Assembly: GCA_027596195.1 (NCBI GenBank)
Contig: JADGJG010000656.1
Location: 1-14,609 of the forward strand
Reading direction: 5' to 3'
Length of the DNA stretch: 14,609 bases
Origin: Podochytrium sp. JEL0797
Lineage: Eukaryota; Chytridiomycota; Chytridiomycetes; Chytridiales; Chytriomycetaceae
Numbering within the stretch: the stretch's first letter is position 1; each line of letters starts with the position of its first letter. This document shows, one piece after another, positions 7,014-14,609 of the stretch. Position numbers and translations under genes: made by a program. The notes beneath the pieces are model-generated. The model did not search any database and was not told the DNA's origin. It saw nothing but the letters and a program-made list of their open reading frames with translations.

Positions 7014-10000
7014 ATGTCGAGTTCGGGTGGATCCAAAAAGGACGAATCGAAGCACGTCAAAGTCGTGATCCGCACGCGTCCCACCTCGGAATTTGCAAAC
7101 GATGAAATCAAATTCGATACGGATGCAAAGGTACTACCCTCGGTGGATCGCGTTTTGTGATTCTCAAACTGAAAAACCCAGGGCTTACACATCCACATCC
7201 CGAAAAGCATGGACGGCGGGTTCATCAACAATCAGCAGGAGAATTGGGACTTTAAGTTTGATGGGATTTTGCATAACGTGTCGCAGGAGAAGGTGTATGA
7301 CGAGTGTGGGCACGGGATTGTCAAGGCCATGATGGATGGGTATCATGGTAAGACGCGTCTTTTTTGTGAGTGGTGGGGAGGGGTGTTTAATGGTGTTTTT
7401 GGGTTTAGGGACGATAATGGCGTATGGTCAAACGGGGGCGGGGAAAACGTTTACAATGTGAGGATCTTTCTGAACAGATTCCTCTTCACATCATTCATCC
7501 GAATCAAAGGACGGGTGCAACTGAAAACTACAAACACCGCGGACTCATCCCCCGCGCCATTTCGCACGTCTTCAAGGAAGTCTCGGAACGTCCTCAAATG
7601 GCGTGTACGATCCGCATTAGTTACCTCGAGATTTATAATGAACAGATTTTGGATCTGTTGGCTGGGAATGTGTTGGATGGTGGGGGTGTAGAGGAAGGAG
7701 TCAGTTTGGCGGTTGTGGAGGATAACAAGTCAGGTATTAAGCGCTCGGGCGAAATTCGAACGTTCATCCAAACCGACCCCAACTCACAAAACGTGCCCAC
7801 AAAAACAAACCAGGAATCTCCTACGTCAAAGGCCTCTCCACCCCCATCGCCAACTCCGAAGAAGAAGCCCTCAACCTCCTGTTTGAAGGCGAAACGAACC
7901 GCAGCATTGCGCAACACCAACTCAATAAGCTCTCGACGCGATCGCACTGCATTTTCACGGTTTATTTGGAGGCAAGGTCGCGTGTGGAAAGTCTTGAACG
8001 CGTCGTTTCTTCGAAACTCAATTTGGTTGATTTGGCGGGAAGTGAGCGGATTAGTAAGACGCATACTGTTGGGGTTTCGTTGAAGGAGGCTATGTGTGAG
8101 TGTTTGTTTCTTCTCTATCCATCTCAAATCCGTACGCGCGCCTCAATCTCAACGCATAAAAAACAGACATCAACAAATCCCTCACCTTCCTCGAACAAGT
8201 CATCCTCGCCCTCTCCCAAAAAAAACCCCGCACCCACATCCCCTACCGCCAATCCAAACTCACCCACGTCCTCCGCACCTCCCTCGGCGGGTCCTGCAAC
8301 ACGCTCCTCATTGCCAACATCTGGGGCGAATCCTTGCACATTGAAGAAACCATCTCAACGCTGCGGTTTGCCACGCGGATGATGTGTGTGGCGAATACGC
8401 CGGTTGTGAATGTGCAAGTGGATCCTGCGGCTGTGATTAGGCGGTTGGAGAGGGAAGTGAGGGAGTTGAAGCAGGAGTTGGCGATGCATGATAGTTTGGC
8501 TGGGAGGGGCCATGTTGTGTATGAGGCGTTTGGGGAGGGGGTGAGGGCGGAGATGGGGAGGGTTGTGAAGGCTTATTTGAAGGAGGAGGAGGCTGATTTG
8601 GAGGTTTGTTTGTTTTCAAGGGGTATTTCATTCGCAAGTCTGATTGCCCATTTTTTGGGTGTGTGTTAGATGGTGAGCTTAAGACAGATTCGAGAATACT
8701 TTTTGCAGTTCAAACTCGCGTATAAGGTCGTGGAGCAGGAACGCGATGACGCGATTGCTGTCGTGCGTAAAATGGGTGTTCACGGTGTTGCCTCCGTTAT
8801 TGGCGGTGGAGGGATGATTGGAGATAAATCCCATGATGAAAACTCGGTAATTATTCGCGTGTTCGGACAGGAGGGGGATCGAAATTAACAGACCGTCCCC
8901 CTGCAGGCAACGCGAATGCTTCAAGAATTCGATCGCGACGATTGTGTCGGGGAAACCGAGACCTCTGGGTTCAGTGTTGGGCTTGCGCCGGGAAATAAGG
9001 ATATGGTCTATCGCGGTGGTAACAATAACAGCAAGAAAAAGAAGGGTGGAGGGCCTGTGGGTGGAGGTGCGGCTGTTTCGAAACCGTTGGGTCCTATTGG
9101 TGGTGTGACGGCGATTCATATGGAGGATGAAGATGATTATGGATATGAGGTGATTACGCACACATATATCGACGTTCGAATACTCTAAACCTTTCTCCCT
9201 ATCCCACCTCGCAGCGCGATACATCGTCTCGACAGGATTTACACCACATCCTCCCGAGCCTCCCGGGAAAACGCGGCAACAGCGGTGGAAAGGGGCATAA
9301 CCACCCGACACTCAACTTTCAGCAACCGCCGCTCAGCCGTGCTGAAGAATTTGAAAACTTTAAACGCGGGAAAGGGGCCGAGTTGTATCGCATCTTGTGC
9401 GAGAACAAGGGTAAATCGACTGCCTCTTCCTTTCGGGAATTCTAAATTCTCGTCCCCTTTTCTTTTCTCCCATTTCCTAGCTTCCCTCAAAGAGAAAAAA
9501 AAGTCAGCCCTCGCCCTCTCCCTCTCCATCACCTCCACCAAAACCCAACTCGACACACTCAAATCAAGCATCGAATCGCGCCGACACGCCGTCAAACCCA
9601 CATCCTCTGACACCGGATCCGCAGACCTCATCATTGACGAAGAAGAATACGCACTGATTGAGCAGCTCAAGGGGGTTAAATCAGAGTATCGCGAGACGGT
9701 GGAGCAGTTGAAGGGTGTAAGAGGGGAAGTGCAGTATGTTGGGAAGTTGGTCGAGAATGTGAGGCAGAAATTGATGGTGGAGTTTGAAGGGTGGTTTGAG
9801 AGTTGTTTTGGGATGGGTGGTGCGGGGATGGAGGAGGGGGGTGGGATGGGGAATGGGTTGGGTGGAGAGGTGAGTTTTCGGTGGGTTTGTTTGCATGGAT
9901 AGTAACGCGCGATTCTAGGATATTATGGACATTGGCGAGAAATTCGATCGCTTGCAGTTGGAGAAAATGTCGCAAGAGGATCCTGGATTCGTTGCCGTAT

Positions 10001-10041
10001 TACAATGCGCGAAAGAATACGAGGCGTATGTTGCGAGTTGA
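7014..10041 (+). CDS. KIF9: Kinesin-9 family motor (KIF9/KLP1-like)
   Basis: Eleven exons: 7014-7130, 7182-7347, 7409-7457, 7510-7733, 7814-8095, 8167-8603, 8670-8846, 8907-9149, 9215-9410, 9481-9869 and 9919-10041; introns of 49-80 nt; total 800 residues, the usual KIF9 length. The motor domain is N-terminal: VKVVIRTRP, P-loop GQTGAGKT (101-108), switch I NKLSTRSH (223-230), switch II DLAGSER (258-264) and YINKSLTFLEQ. The kinesin-9 signature HIHIPKS...GGFINNQQENWDFKFD separates it from other classes, as does the tail (AEEFENFKRGKGAELYRI, IIDEEEYALIEQLKGVKSEY, KLMVEFEGWF). Coiled coil is likely at about 404-425 and 632-720. KIF9/KLP1 act on the central pair of motile flagella, so this gene points to a swimming zoospore. 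Every exon junction is in phase. Confidence 0.95.
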
Positions 10042-10275
10042 GTTTTTGAATATATTTTCCATCTTTTTTTTACCTTAATTTTTTTACGCGTCAACAGCAA
10101 AAATAGATTAGACAAAGAACAAATTTCTTCTTATTTCATTATACAAGCGCGGTCGGATGAATGAATCGCGATTAAATAAACTTTTGAGACCCTGCAAAGA
10201 AAAAGCGATCTCTCCTCTCTTCGAAAGCGCGTGTTTTTAATTTTCTCAATAAATGTAATATTTGATTTAGAATCT
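10042..10275. other. Convergent intergenic region
   Basis: AT-rich 234-bp gap between the kinesin-9 stop and the 7TM gene stop. It contains TTTTTTACGCGTC (10080s) and an AATAAA at 10175-10180, which could end the kinesin transcript. No gene is seen. Confidence 0.5.
10175..10180 (+). terminator. Possible polyadenylation signal for kinesin-9
   Basis: AATAAA 134 nt after the kinesin stop; no closer hexamer is seen. Confidence 0.35.
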
Positions 10276-11175
10276 TTACACTCCTCCCTCCCGTATTCCT
10301 CCATCCTGCTTAAATTCCGCCGGCAGAAACTTCCGCCTCACTCCCACCCACCAAAACTCTGCATTCACAATCTGAGCGAAAATGTACGCCTGCACAGTTT
10401 GAGAAATTTGCACCCAAACAAGATCCAAATCCGCAATGGCTGTCCACACGAGCAGGGCCTGGATCGCGAGCACAAAGACGGTGCGGATTAAGTTTTCGGT
10501 GATGAGGACCGCGAATAAAGGTTTGAGGTCTGAGCATCGCATGTATTGAACTCCGATGAGGAAAGTTGTGAGGGTGCATCCGGCGTCGAGAAATGTAGTT
10601 GTAAGGAGGTATCCGATTTGTGGGGTTTGGTTGGACCAAAAGCGGCACACAAAGCTTGGAGAATGAACCGCGGTGAGCGTGACGATATCGAACGCGGCCC
10701 ACGTGCATCGATTCAGTGTGGCGAGAATAACAAAGGCGAGAAAGAGTTTGCTGTTGGAAGCGACGATAGAGAATAAAGACAGCTGGTGGAATCGTTTTTG
10801 TAATGAGCTTGCCCATGTTTCACGTAAGTGGACTCGCATCAAGTTATAGAATGTAATCATGGAGAGATGGAAGAAGAGCACATCCAGCACGCTAATCAAT
10901 TCGCAGAATCCCTGCGACGGAGACCGAAAATGGACGGCGAAAAAGACGGACATTGCGACGGCGTCGAAGATGTTGAATATCGCTACCACAGCAGGAACGA
11001 AGCGCACTTGTTTCTGAACAATGCACTGCGAAATTGCGAAGCCGAAACCTTTGACTGTGGTGTCCAAGGCCATGCCGGTGAGAATGAAGGTGACGGCATC
11101 ACTTTTGAGCTGCCGGGTGGTAGAATTGGCGAACGTCCCGTTGTCAGTGGAGAGGGAAGAGAAGGAGCTCATCAT
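10276..11175 (-). CDS. Seven-membrane-span protein, copy 1 (family not recognised)
   Basis: A single open frame of 299 residues starts at tandem ATGs (MMSSFSS). Seven hydrophobic segments can be placed at about 25-50 (TFILTGMALDTTVKGFGF), 58-82 (VPAVVAIFNIFDAVAMSVFF), 90-112 (LISVLDVLFFHLSMITF), 142-168, 182-206 (IGYLLTTTFLDAGCTLTTFL), 215-240 and 245-275, with polar RRKFLPAEFKQD at the C-terminus. The topology is GPCR-like, but I do not recognise a known class. The segment VHLRETWASSLQKRFHQ (plus 10783-10833) aligns with part of the sibling's intron. It is a multiple of three (51 nt) and bounded by GT...AG, so it may be spliced out (exons 11175-10834 and 10782-10276, giving 282 residues) or retained. 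Confidence 0.8.
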   Translation of the reverse strand: MMSSFSSLSTDNGTFANSTTRQLKSDAVTFILTGMALDTTVKGFGFAISQCIVQKQVRFVPAVVAIFNIFDAVAMSVFFAVHFRSPSQGFCELISVLDVLFFHLSMITFYNLMRVHLRETWASSLQKRFHQLSLFSIVASNSKLFLAFVILATLNRCTWAAFDIVTLTAVHSPSFVCRFWSNQTPQIGYLLTTTFLDAGCTLTTFLIGVQYMRCSDLKPLFAVLITENLIRTVFVLAIQALLVWTAIADLDLVWVQISQTVQAYIFAQIVNAEFWWVGVRRKFLPAEFKQDGGIREGGV

Positions 11176-11438
11176 TCAGCTTTCAATAAAATACTATTGC
11201 GTGCAGTCCAAACATTCGCCACCGTGACTCTGACCGTCTGACGGCACGGGTCGTGAACTGAGCTGATTTGTTATCTAACGAGTTCAAACTTCACTTGCGA
11301 CTATGAGTGGGATTTGTCAAAAAGGAAGCCCAAGCAGAATGTAAACGATTTTCGCGTCGCGATCTCTCCTCTTAATTAAAGCACGCGTTTTTGATTTTCG
11401 CAAAAAATAAATAGAAATAAATATTTTGTTTAGAATCG

Positions 11439-12348
11439 CTACACCCCACCTCCAACATCCTGCTTGAAGTCAGTTGGCAGAGCCTTCCGTCTCACACCCA
11501 CCCACCAAAACTCGGCATTCACAATCTGAGCAAAAATGTACGCTTGCATGGTTTGAGAAATCTGCACCCAAACAAGATCCAAATCCGCGACGGCTGTCCA
11601 CACGAGCAAGGTCTGGATTGCAAGTACAAAGACGGTTCGGATCAGGTTTTCGGTGATGAGGACCGCGAATAAAGGTTTGAGGTCCGAGCATCGCATGTAT
11701 TGAACGCCGATGAGGAAAGTTGTGAAGGTGCACCCTGCGTCGAGGAATGTGGTTGTAAGGAGGTATCCGATTTGTGGGGTTTGGTTGGACCAAAAGCGGC
11801 ACACGAAGTTGGGGGAATGAATGGCAGTGAGCGTGATTATGTCGTACGCGGCCCACGTGCATCGATTCAGTGTGGCGAGAATGGCAAAGGCGAGAAAGAG
11901 CTTGCTGTTGGAAGCAACAATCCAGGTTTTGTAGAGGATAAAGACAGCTGGTGGAATCGTATTTGTAATGAGTTTTCCCATGTTAACGCAGTTTATATCA
12001 AAGCAACTCACAGAATGTAATCATGGAGAGATGGAAGAAGAGCACATCCAACACGCTAATCGGTTCGCAGAATCCCTGCAACGGATACCGAGTGTGGACG
12101 GCGAAAAAGACTGATATTGCGACCGCGTTAAAGATGTTGAACAACGCAACTACGACAGGAACGAAGCGCACTTGTTTCTGAACAATGGACTGCGATATTG
12201 CGAAGCCGAAACCTTTTATGGTGGTGTCCAAAGTCATACCGGTGAGAATGACGGTGACGGCATCGCTTTTGAACTGCCAAGTGGTAGCATCATCGCGTGA
12301 GGTTTTGAATTGCAATAGAAATGATAACGTTGTGCCTAAAGAATGCAA
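11439..12348 (-). CDS. Seven-membrane-span protein, copy 2 (tandem paralog, start displaced)
   Basis: Very similar to the 10276-11175 gene along its length, including about 100 bp of 3' flank. Two exons: up to 12348-12012, then 11947-11439, with a 64-nt GTGAGT...CCACCAG intron containing GTTAAC; joining gives MITF-SVFILYKTWIVASNSK. The downstream frame is open for about 280 residues and contains the same seven hydrophobic segments. The frame has no ATG before the first membrane span. The tandem ATGATG matching copy 1's start is present but sits out of frame, because about 46 nt present in copy 1 are missing right after it. The upper boundary given here is simply where the open frame begins. 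It may be a recent pseudogene, or it may use a non-ATG start or an upstream exon not seen. Confidence 0.7.
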
Positions 12349-12500
12349 GTTGTGACTCCGAGCCGATGTTTTACGTGACGATCAGTGGTTTAATTTGTCA
12401 CGCGACAGATTACAAAACCAAAGGACTAAAGCAAACAAGGAGCGAAGTGTTTATTTCTGTTTTTGATGGGAAATGCTGAAAAATTTGCAAATAAAATATA

Positions 12501-13116
12501 TCAACGGTGTCTGCGTCTCTTGTTGGTGAACCAGATCATTATCTGAACAGCACTCAACCCCGTCGCAGCCTGAAGACGGTCTCTCTCGCGGCGATTGACG
12601 AACTGCTCGTTGGCGAAACTCTCCTCAAGCCGACGCGTTACAGCCGCGGGATGACGTTCATTCGAAACGAGCTCTTTTTGACCGGCCGCCCTTTGGCCAT
12701 TGTGTTGGTTCACGCGGGCAATGAGGCTCGCGTGGAAACGGATAATCAATATGGCCTTGTATTCGAAAAGTGCGAGCTCTTTGAGGAGGAAATGCAAATG
12801 TCCGCGGTGGATTTTCGCGATATTCTGAGTGTGAAATGCGCCTGTATAGCGATTGAGTTAAACACCTGGGGGACGGTAAGTAAATAGGTTTGTGTGTCCC
12901 ACCTTGGTCGATTCCTTCCGCAGGATTGACATCCCCAAACAGCTCGAGGGTCTTGTTCCATCTGACCAGCACTGCTTCGACAATTTGCATGCGTGTGTGC
13001 GCGTAGATTTGTTGAAATCCTTCAAGCCCAGTGGTAGTTGGATCCAGCGCAGGCAAATCGCTGATTGTGGTGTTCAGAACGGGATACAGGTCCTCCAGCG
13101 TGATGATTTCGATCAT
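12501..13116 (-). CDS. Small homeodomain protein
   Basis: Exons on the minus strand: 13116-12903 and 12841-12501 around a 61-nt intron with a TTTAACTC branch-like site; 184 residues. The N-terminal half (MIEIITLEDLYPVLNTT, then IYAHTRMQIVEAVLVRWNKT) is helical and not recognised; fungal HD mating proteins also carry a helical N-terminal region, but that link is only a possibility. Residues from about 139 form a homeodomain: RRLEESFANEQFVNRRERDR, then LQAATGLSAVQIMIWFTNKR ending RRHR. W48, F49, N51 and R53 of helix 3 are present; position 50 is Thr rather than the common Gln. The protein ends directly after helix 3. The start is the first in-frame ATG (ACATGATCGAA). The upstream region carries an inverted repeat at 13171-13226. 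Homeodomain call strong; biological role unknown. Confidence 0.85.
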
Positions 13117-13170
13117 GTTTTTTGAAGGAACATGCGACGCCAATCGATGCGAATTTAACGTTGGTTTTGT

Positions 13171-13226
13171 GATCGGGGCTCAATGGGAACTTGGTTTGGT
13201 CCGAGTGGCCCCATTGAACCCCGATC
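13171..13226. repeat. Inverted repeat pair of the TCGGGGCTCAATGGG motif (1)
   Basis: Left arm GATCGGGGCTCAATGGG (13171-13187) pairs with right arm CCCATTGAACCCCGATC (13210-13226), 16 of 17 positions, around a 22-nt loop. It lies 55 bp upstream of the homeodomain gene's start codon. Confidence 0.75.
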
Positions 13227-13399
13227 AGGAATTTCTCCTTCACTGGCGCAACAACGAATTCGATTCGGACTCATTCAAAAAACGCGTTTTCCAAAGTCGG
13301 GCAAAAAGAGAGCAGGCGCAGCACTTGGCAAAGATTTAGTCTCCAGCAGGGGGGGTGGCTGGGGTGGGTCGAAGACACCAGTTTTTTTAACTAAACAAA

Positions 13400-13649
13400 A
13401 TGGTTGCCATTCCTCGCTCTCCAATTGCTGCTGCCGCCGGTAACTCTGCTGCATTCTCGACCTGAAGCATAACACCTGCTTTTAGCTGTTTCCCGCCTAG
13501 AGATCGTTGACGTCTTCAGCGACGAGAAACGCAGTTCGTTGTTCCTCCTGGCGTTCGCAGCCATTCAGGCCAGAGACGCTGGCGACCCAACATCATTTTT
13601 TTTTGCAGAAGAAGCGCGTTTCGGAATTGTCAGATATGTAAATCTTTGA
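13400..13649 (+). CDS. Small spliced ORF of unknown function ending in the terminal block
   Basis: ATG in good context (AACAAAATGG). Exon 13400-13439 joins exon 13486-13649 across a 46-nt GTAACT...TTTTAG intron with a CATAACACC branch-like site; 67 residues. The protein starts MVAIPRSPIAAAA and continues VSRLEIVDVFSDEKRSSLFL, then AFAAIQARDAGDPTS. It ends ARFGIVRYVNL, in the same frame and with the same last four residues as the receptor-like gene at 135. No family recognised. An AATAAA lies 105 nt after the stop. Existence as a gene is uncertain. Confidence 0.35.
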
Positions 13650-13777
13650 GAAAAAAACAAGATGACTCATCTTCTATTCGGCGTGTTTAATGTGGAGTCT
13701 GAAGTGATCACAGCCAATCGCATGATATGGAGACCCTTCCCCCTGTAACCCGCAATAAAGAAATTGAAATACATTTT
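13608..13777 (+). repeat. Terminal block, copy 2
   Basis: Runs from AAGAAGCGCGTTTCGG through CAGATATGTAAATCTTTGAG, an A-run and GATGACTCATCTTCTATTCG. It then shares GTGGAGTC, GAGACC and AATAAAGAAA with copy 3 up to about 13777. A TTTTTTTTTGCAG directly precedes it and looks like a splice acceptor. Confidence 0.7.
13754..13759 (+). terminator. AATAAA within terminal block copy 2
   Basis: Hexamer at the end of the shared block; the equivalent site in copy 3 is at 14587-14592. It may serve as the polyadenylation signal for the small ORF at 13400. Confidence 0.4.
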
Positions 13778-13849
13778 GTACTTTTTTTGCTGACAATTCC
13801 GACCACACACACGAATATGCCTGCTTTCTCCATTCCCATTGAGACTCTC

Positions 13850-14133
13850 CGTCACGGGCACAACCTCCATTCAAACAGCGCATTGTGAAGGCTGTGGCAG
13901 ACGTCGCTGATCTCCTCAAGACGCACTCACCCAGTTGCAGCGGTCGCGGGGCAGCCGCACTCGTTGCAAACAACCAGCGGTTGAATGCAGCAATGGTGCG
14001 CAAATGGGTGGCTTCTTCCAACGCCATCACTGAGGAGATCAAGCTGAGTGGCAAATCTGCCCTTCACTTTGGCTGGGGCAGGCGAATGCACAGTGGTGAA
14101 ACAACACAAAGATCACCCGCCTTTCTTTCTTAG
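13850..14133 (+). pseudogene. HTH-like fragment, possibly transposase N-terminus
   Basis: An open stretch reads SRAQPPFKQRIVKAVADVAD, then GRGAAALVANNQRLNAAMVR, then KWVASSNAITEEIKLSGKSA. The pattern of a 'K.RIV' helix, 'AA' helix and 'MVRKWV' recognition-like helix followed by a basic segment resembles the N-terminal HTH of several DNA transposases. The first in-frame ATG is at 13885, after the motif begins, and the frame ends at 14133 without a catalytic domain, so it would be a remnant. A separate ATG (MPAFSIPIE, 13817) lies in another frame. Recognition is by pattern only. Confidence 0.3.
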
Positions 14134-14293
14134 TTTTTTTTTAAGTTCGAGTGACAGGTCCCAAAAAAAAAGAGATTCGATCTGAAAATTTTCTATTCTC
14201 ACATCCCCGCAGGCCGGAAGACCCTGATTTAGGATTAAGACAGGACCGTGATTACTGGAAAATTTTGCTGATTTCGAATTCTGCAAGTTGTCC

Positions 14294-14378
14294 CATTGAG
14301 CCCCGATTAAGACAAGGGGATGACGCAATATTCCCAACTCTCCTTTGGAAATATTCCGAAGTTATTCGGGGCTCAATG
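14294..14378. repeat. Inverted repeat pair of the TCGGGGCTCAATGGG motif (2)
   Basis: CATTGAGCCCCGA (14294-14306) and TCGGGGCTCAATG (14366-14378) are perfect reverse complements. An inner AATATTCC / GGAAATATT pair in the loop could extend the fold. Orientation is opposite to the pair at 13171-13226. Confidence 0.7.
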
Positions 14379-14437
14379 AGCTCCTTCAAAAGACGCCAAA
14401 AAAACGAATAAATAGCGAAGTTTTTTTTTTTTTGAAA

Positions 14438-14609
14438 CAGAAGCGCGTTTCGAATTGTCAGATATGCAAATCTTTGAGAAAAAGAGATGACTCATCTTCC
14501 ATTGGCGTTGGCATAGTTTTCTACTTTGTGGAGTCCGATGCGATCGCAACAATATTGAGACCATTCGCATGGATGAAAAATTGACGAATAAAGAAACTGA
14601 AGTACATTT
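14438..14609 (+). repeat. Terminal block, copy 3
   Basis: CAGAAGCGCGTTTCGAATTG, CAGATATGCAAATCTTTGAG and GATGACTCATCTTCCATT, then GTGGAGTCCGATG and AATAAAGAAACTGAAGTACA up to the window end. The GTAAAT found in copies 1 and 2 is GCAAAT here, and no open frame leads into it, so this copy appears non-coding. Confidence 0.7.

Larger units (their letters stand above)
13172..14306. mobile_element. Possible degenerate DNA transposon with about 22-bp terminal inverted repeats
   Basis: The left end reads TCGGGGCTCAATGGGAACTTG. The right end, on the minus strand, reads TCGGGGCTCAATGGGACAACTTG, so similarity extends beyond the core motif with a 2-nt gap. Between them lie a small spliced ORF, one terminal block and an HTH-like fragment. 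No target-site duplication could be confirmed, and a third and fourth copy of the motif nearby complicate the boundaries. This is a hypothesis from sequence pattern only. Confidence 0.35.

Noticed and set aside
8124..8637. Proline- and glycine-rich ORFs opposite and in frame shift to the kinesin gene
   Set aside because: They are shadows of the kinesin exons; the kinesin frame matches the family across the whole stretch.
13674..14054. Minus-strand 126-codon ORF over the HTH-like fragment
   Set aside because: Composition and motifs favour the plus-strand reading; the minus ORF runs into the terminal block and shows nothing recognisable.
1..14609. CRISPR arrays, rRNA, tRNA genes, bacterial operons or ribosome binding sites
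   Set aside because: None found: no regularly spaced repeats, no tRNA-like cloverleaf noticed, and genes are intron-rich with eukaryotic polyadenylation signals.

Overview
The window looks like nuclear DNA from a zoosporic (flagellated) fungus, most likely a chytrid. Genes are small, close together and interrupted by short GT-AG introns (46-107 nt, apart from one of 432 nt), often with a CTAAY/TTAAC-like branch site just before the acceptor. A complete kinesin-9 (KIF9/KLP1-like), a motor tied to motile axonemes, argues for an organism with a flagellum. The exon models were built by hand from splice signals, phase agreement and family alignment from memory. No database search was run.

Layout. 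(1) 135-1705, minus: a secreted ligand-binding (ANF-receptor / periplasmic-binding-protein-like) protein, ending in a terminal block that occurs twice more at the right end of the window. (2) 2309-3521, plus: a decayed F-box plus leucine-rich-repeat gene with many frame changes. (3) 3816-10041: a compact housekeeping block of five intact genes. These are NDUFB4-like complex I subunit (minus), cap-binding protein CBP20 (plus), an Acinus-type RRM protein (plus), mitochondrial-type peptide deformylase (minus) and kinesin-9 (plus). The start codons of NDUFB4/CBP20 are 41 bp apart and those of deformylase/kinesin-9 only 28 bp apart, while the Acinus-like gene and deformylase meet tail to tail 32 bp apart. 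(4) 10276-12348, minus: a tandem pair of closely related seven-membrane-span proteins of no family I recognise. The second copy has lost its in-frame start, and the two copies differ in splicing. (5) 12501-13116, minus: a small protein with a homeodomain at its very C-terminus. (6) 13120-14609: a repeat-rich tail with four copies of a TCGGGGCTCAATGGG motif in inverted pairs, a small spliced ORF, an HTH-like fragment and two copies of the terminal block.

How the parts relate. The central block covers mitochondrial function (complex I subunit, N-formyl-Met removal), nuclear RNA processing (cap binding, Acinus/EJC-type RRM) and flagellar motility. The genes share promoters but not an obvious pathway. 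The flanks are accessory: a receptor-like ectodomain, a 7TM tandem array, a decayed LRR gene and transposon-like repeats.

The main points for a second look are the duplicated 7TM family with divergent splicing, the three-copy terminal block, the inverted-repeat element and the retained peptide deformylase in a fungus.
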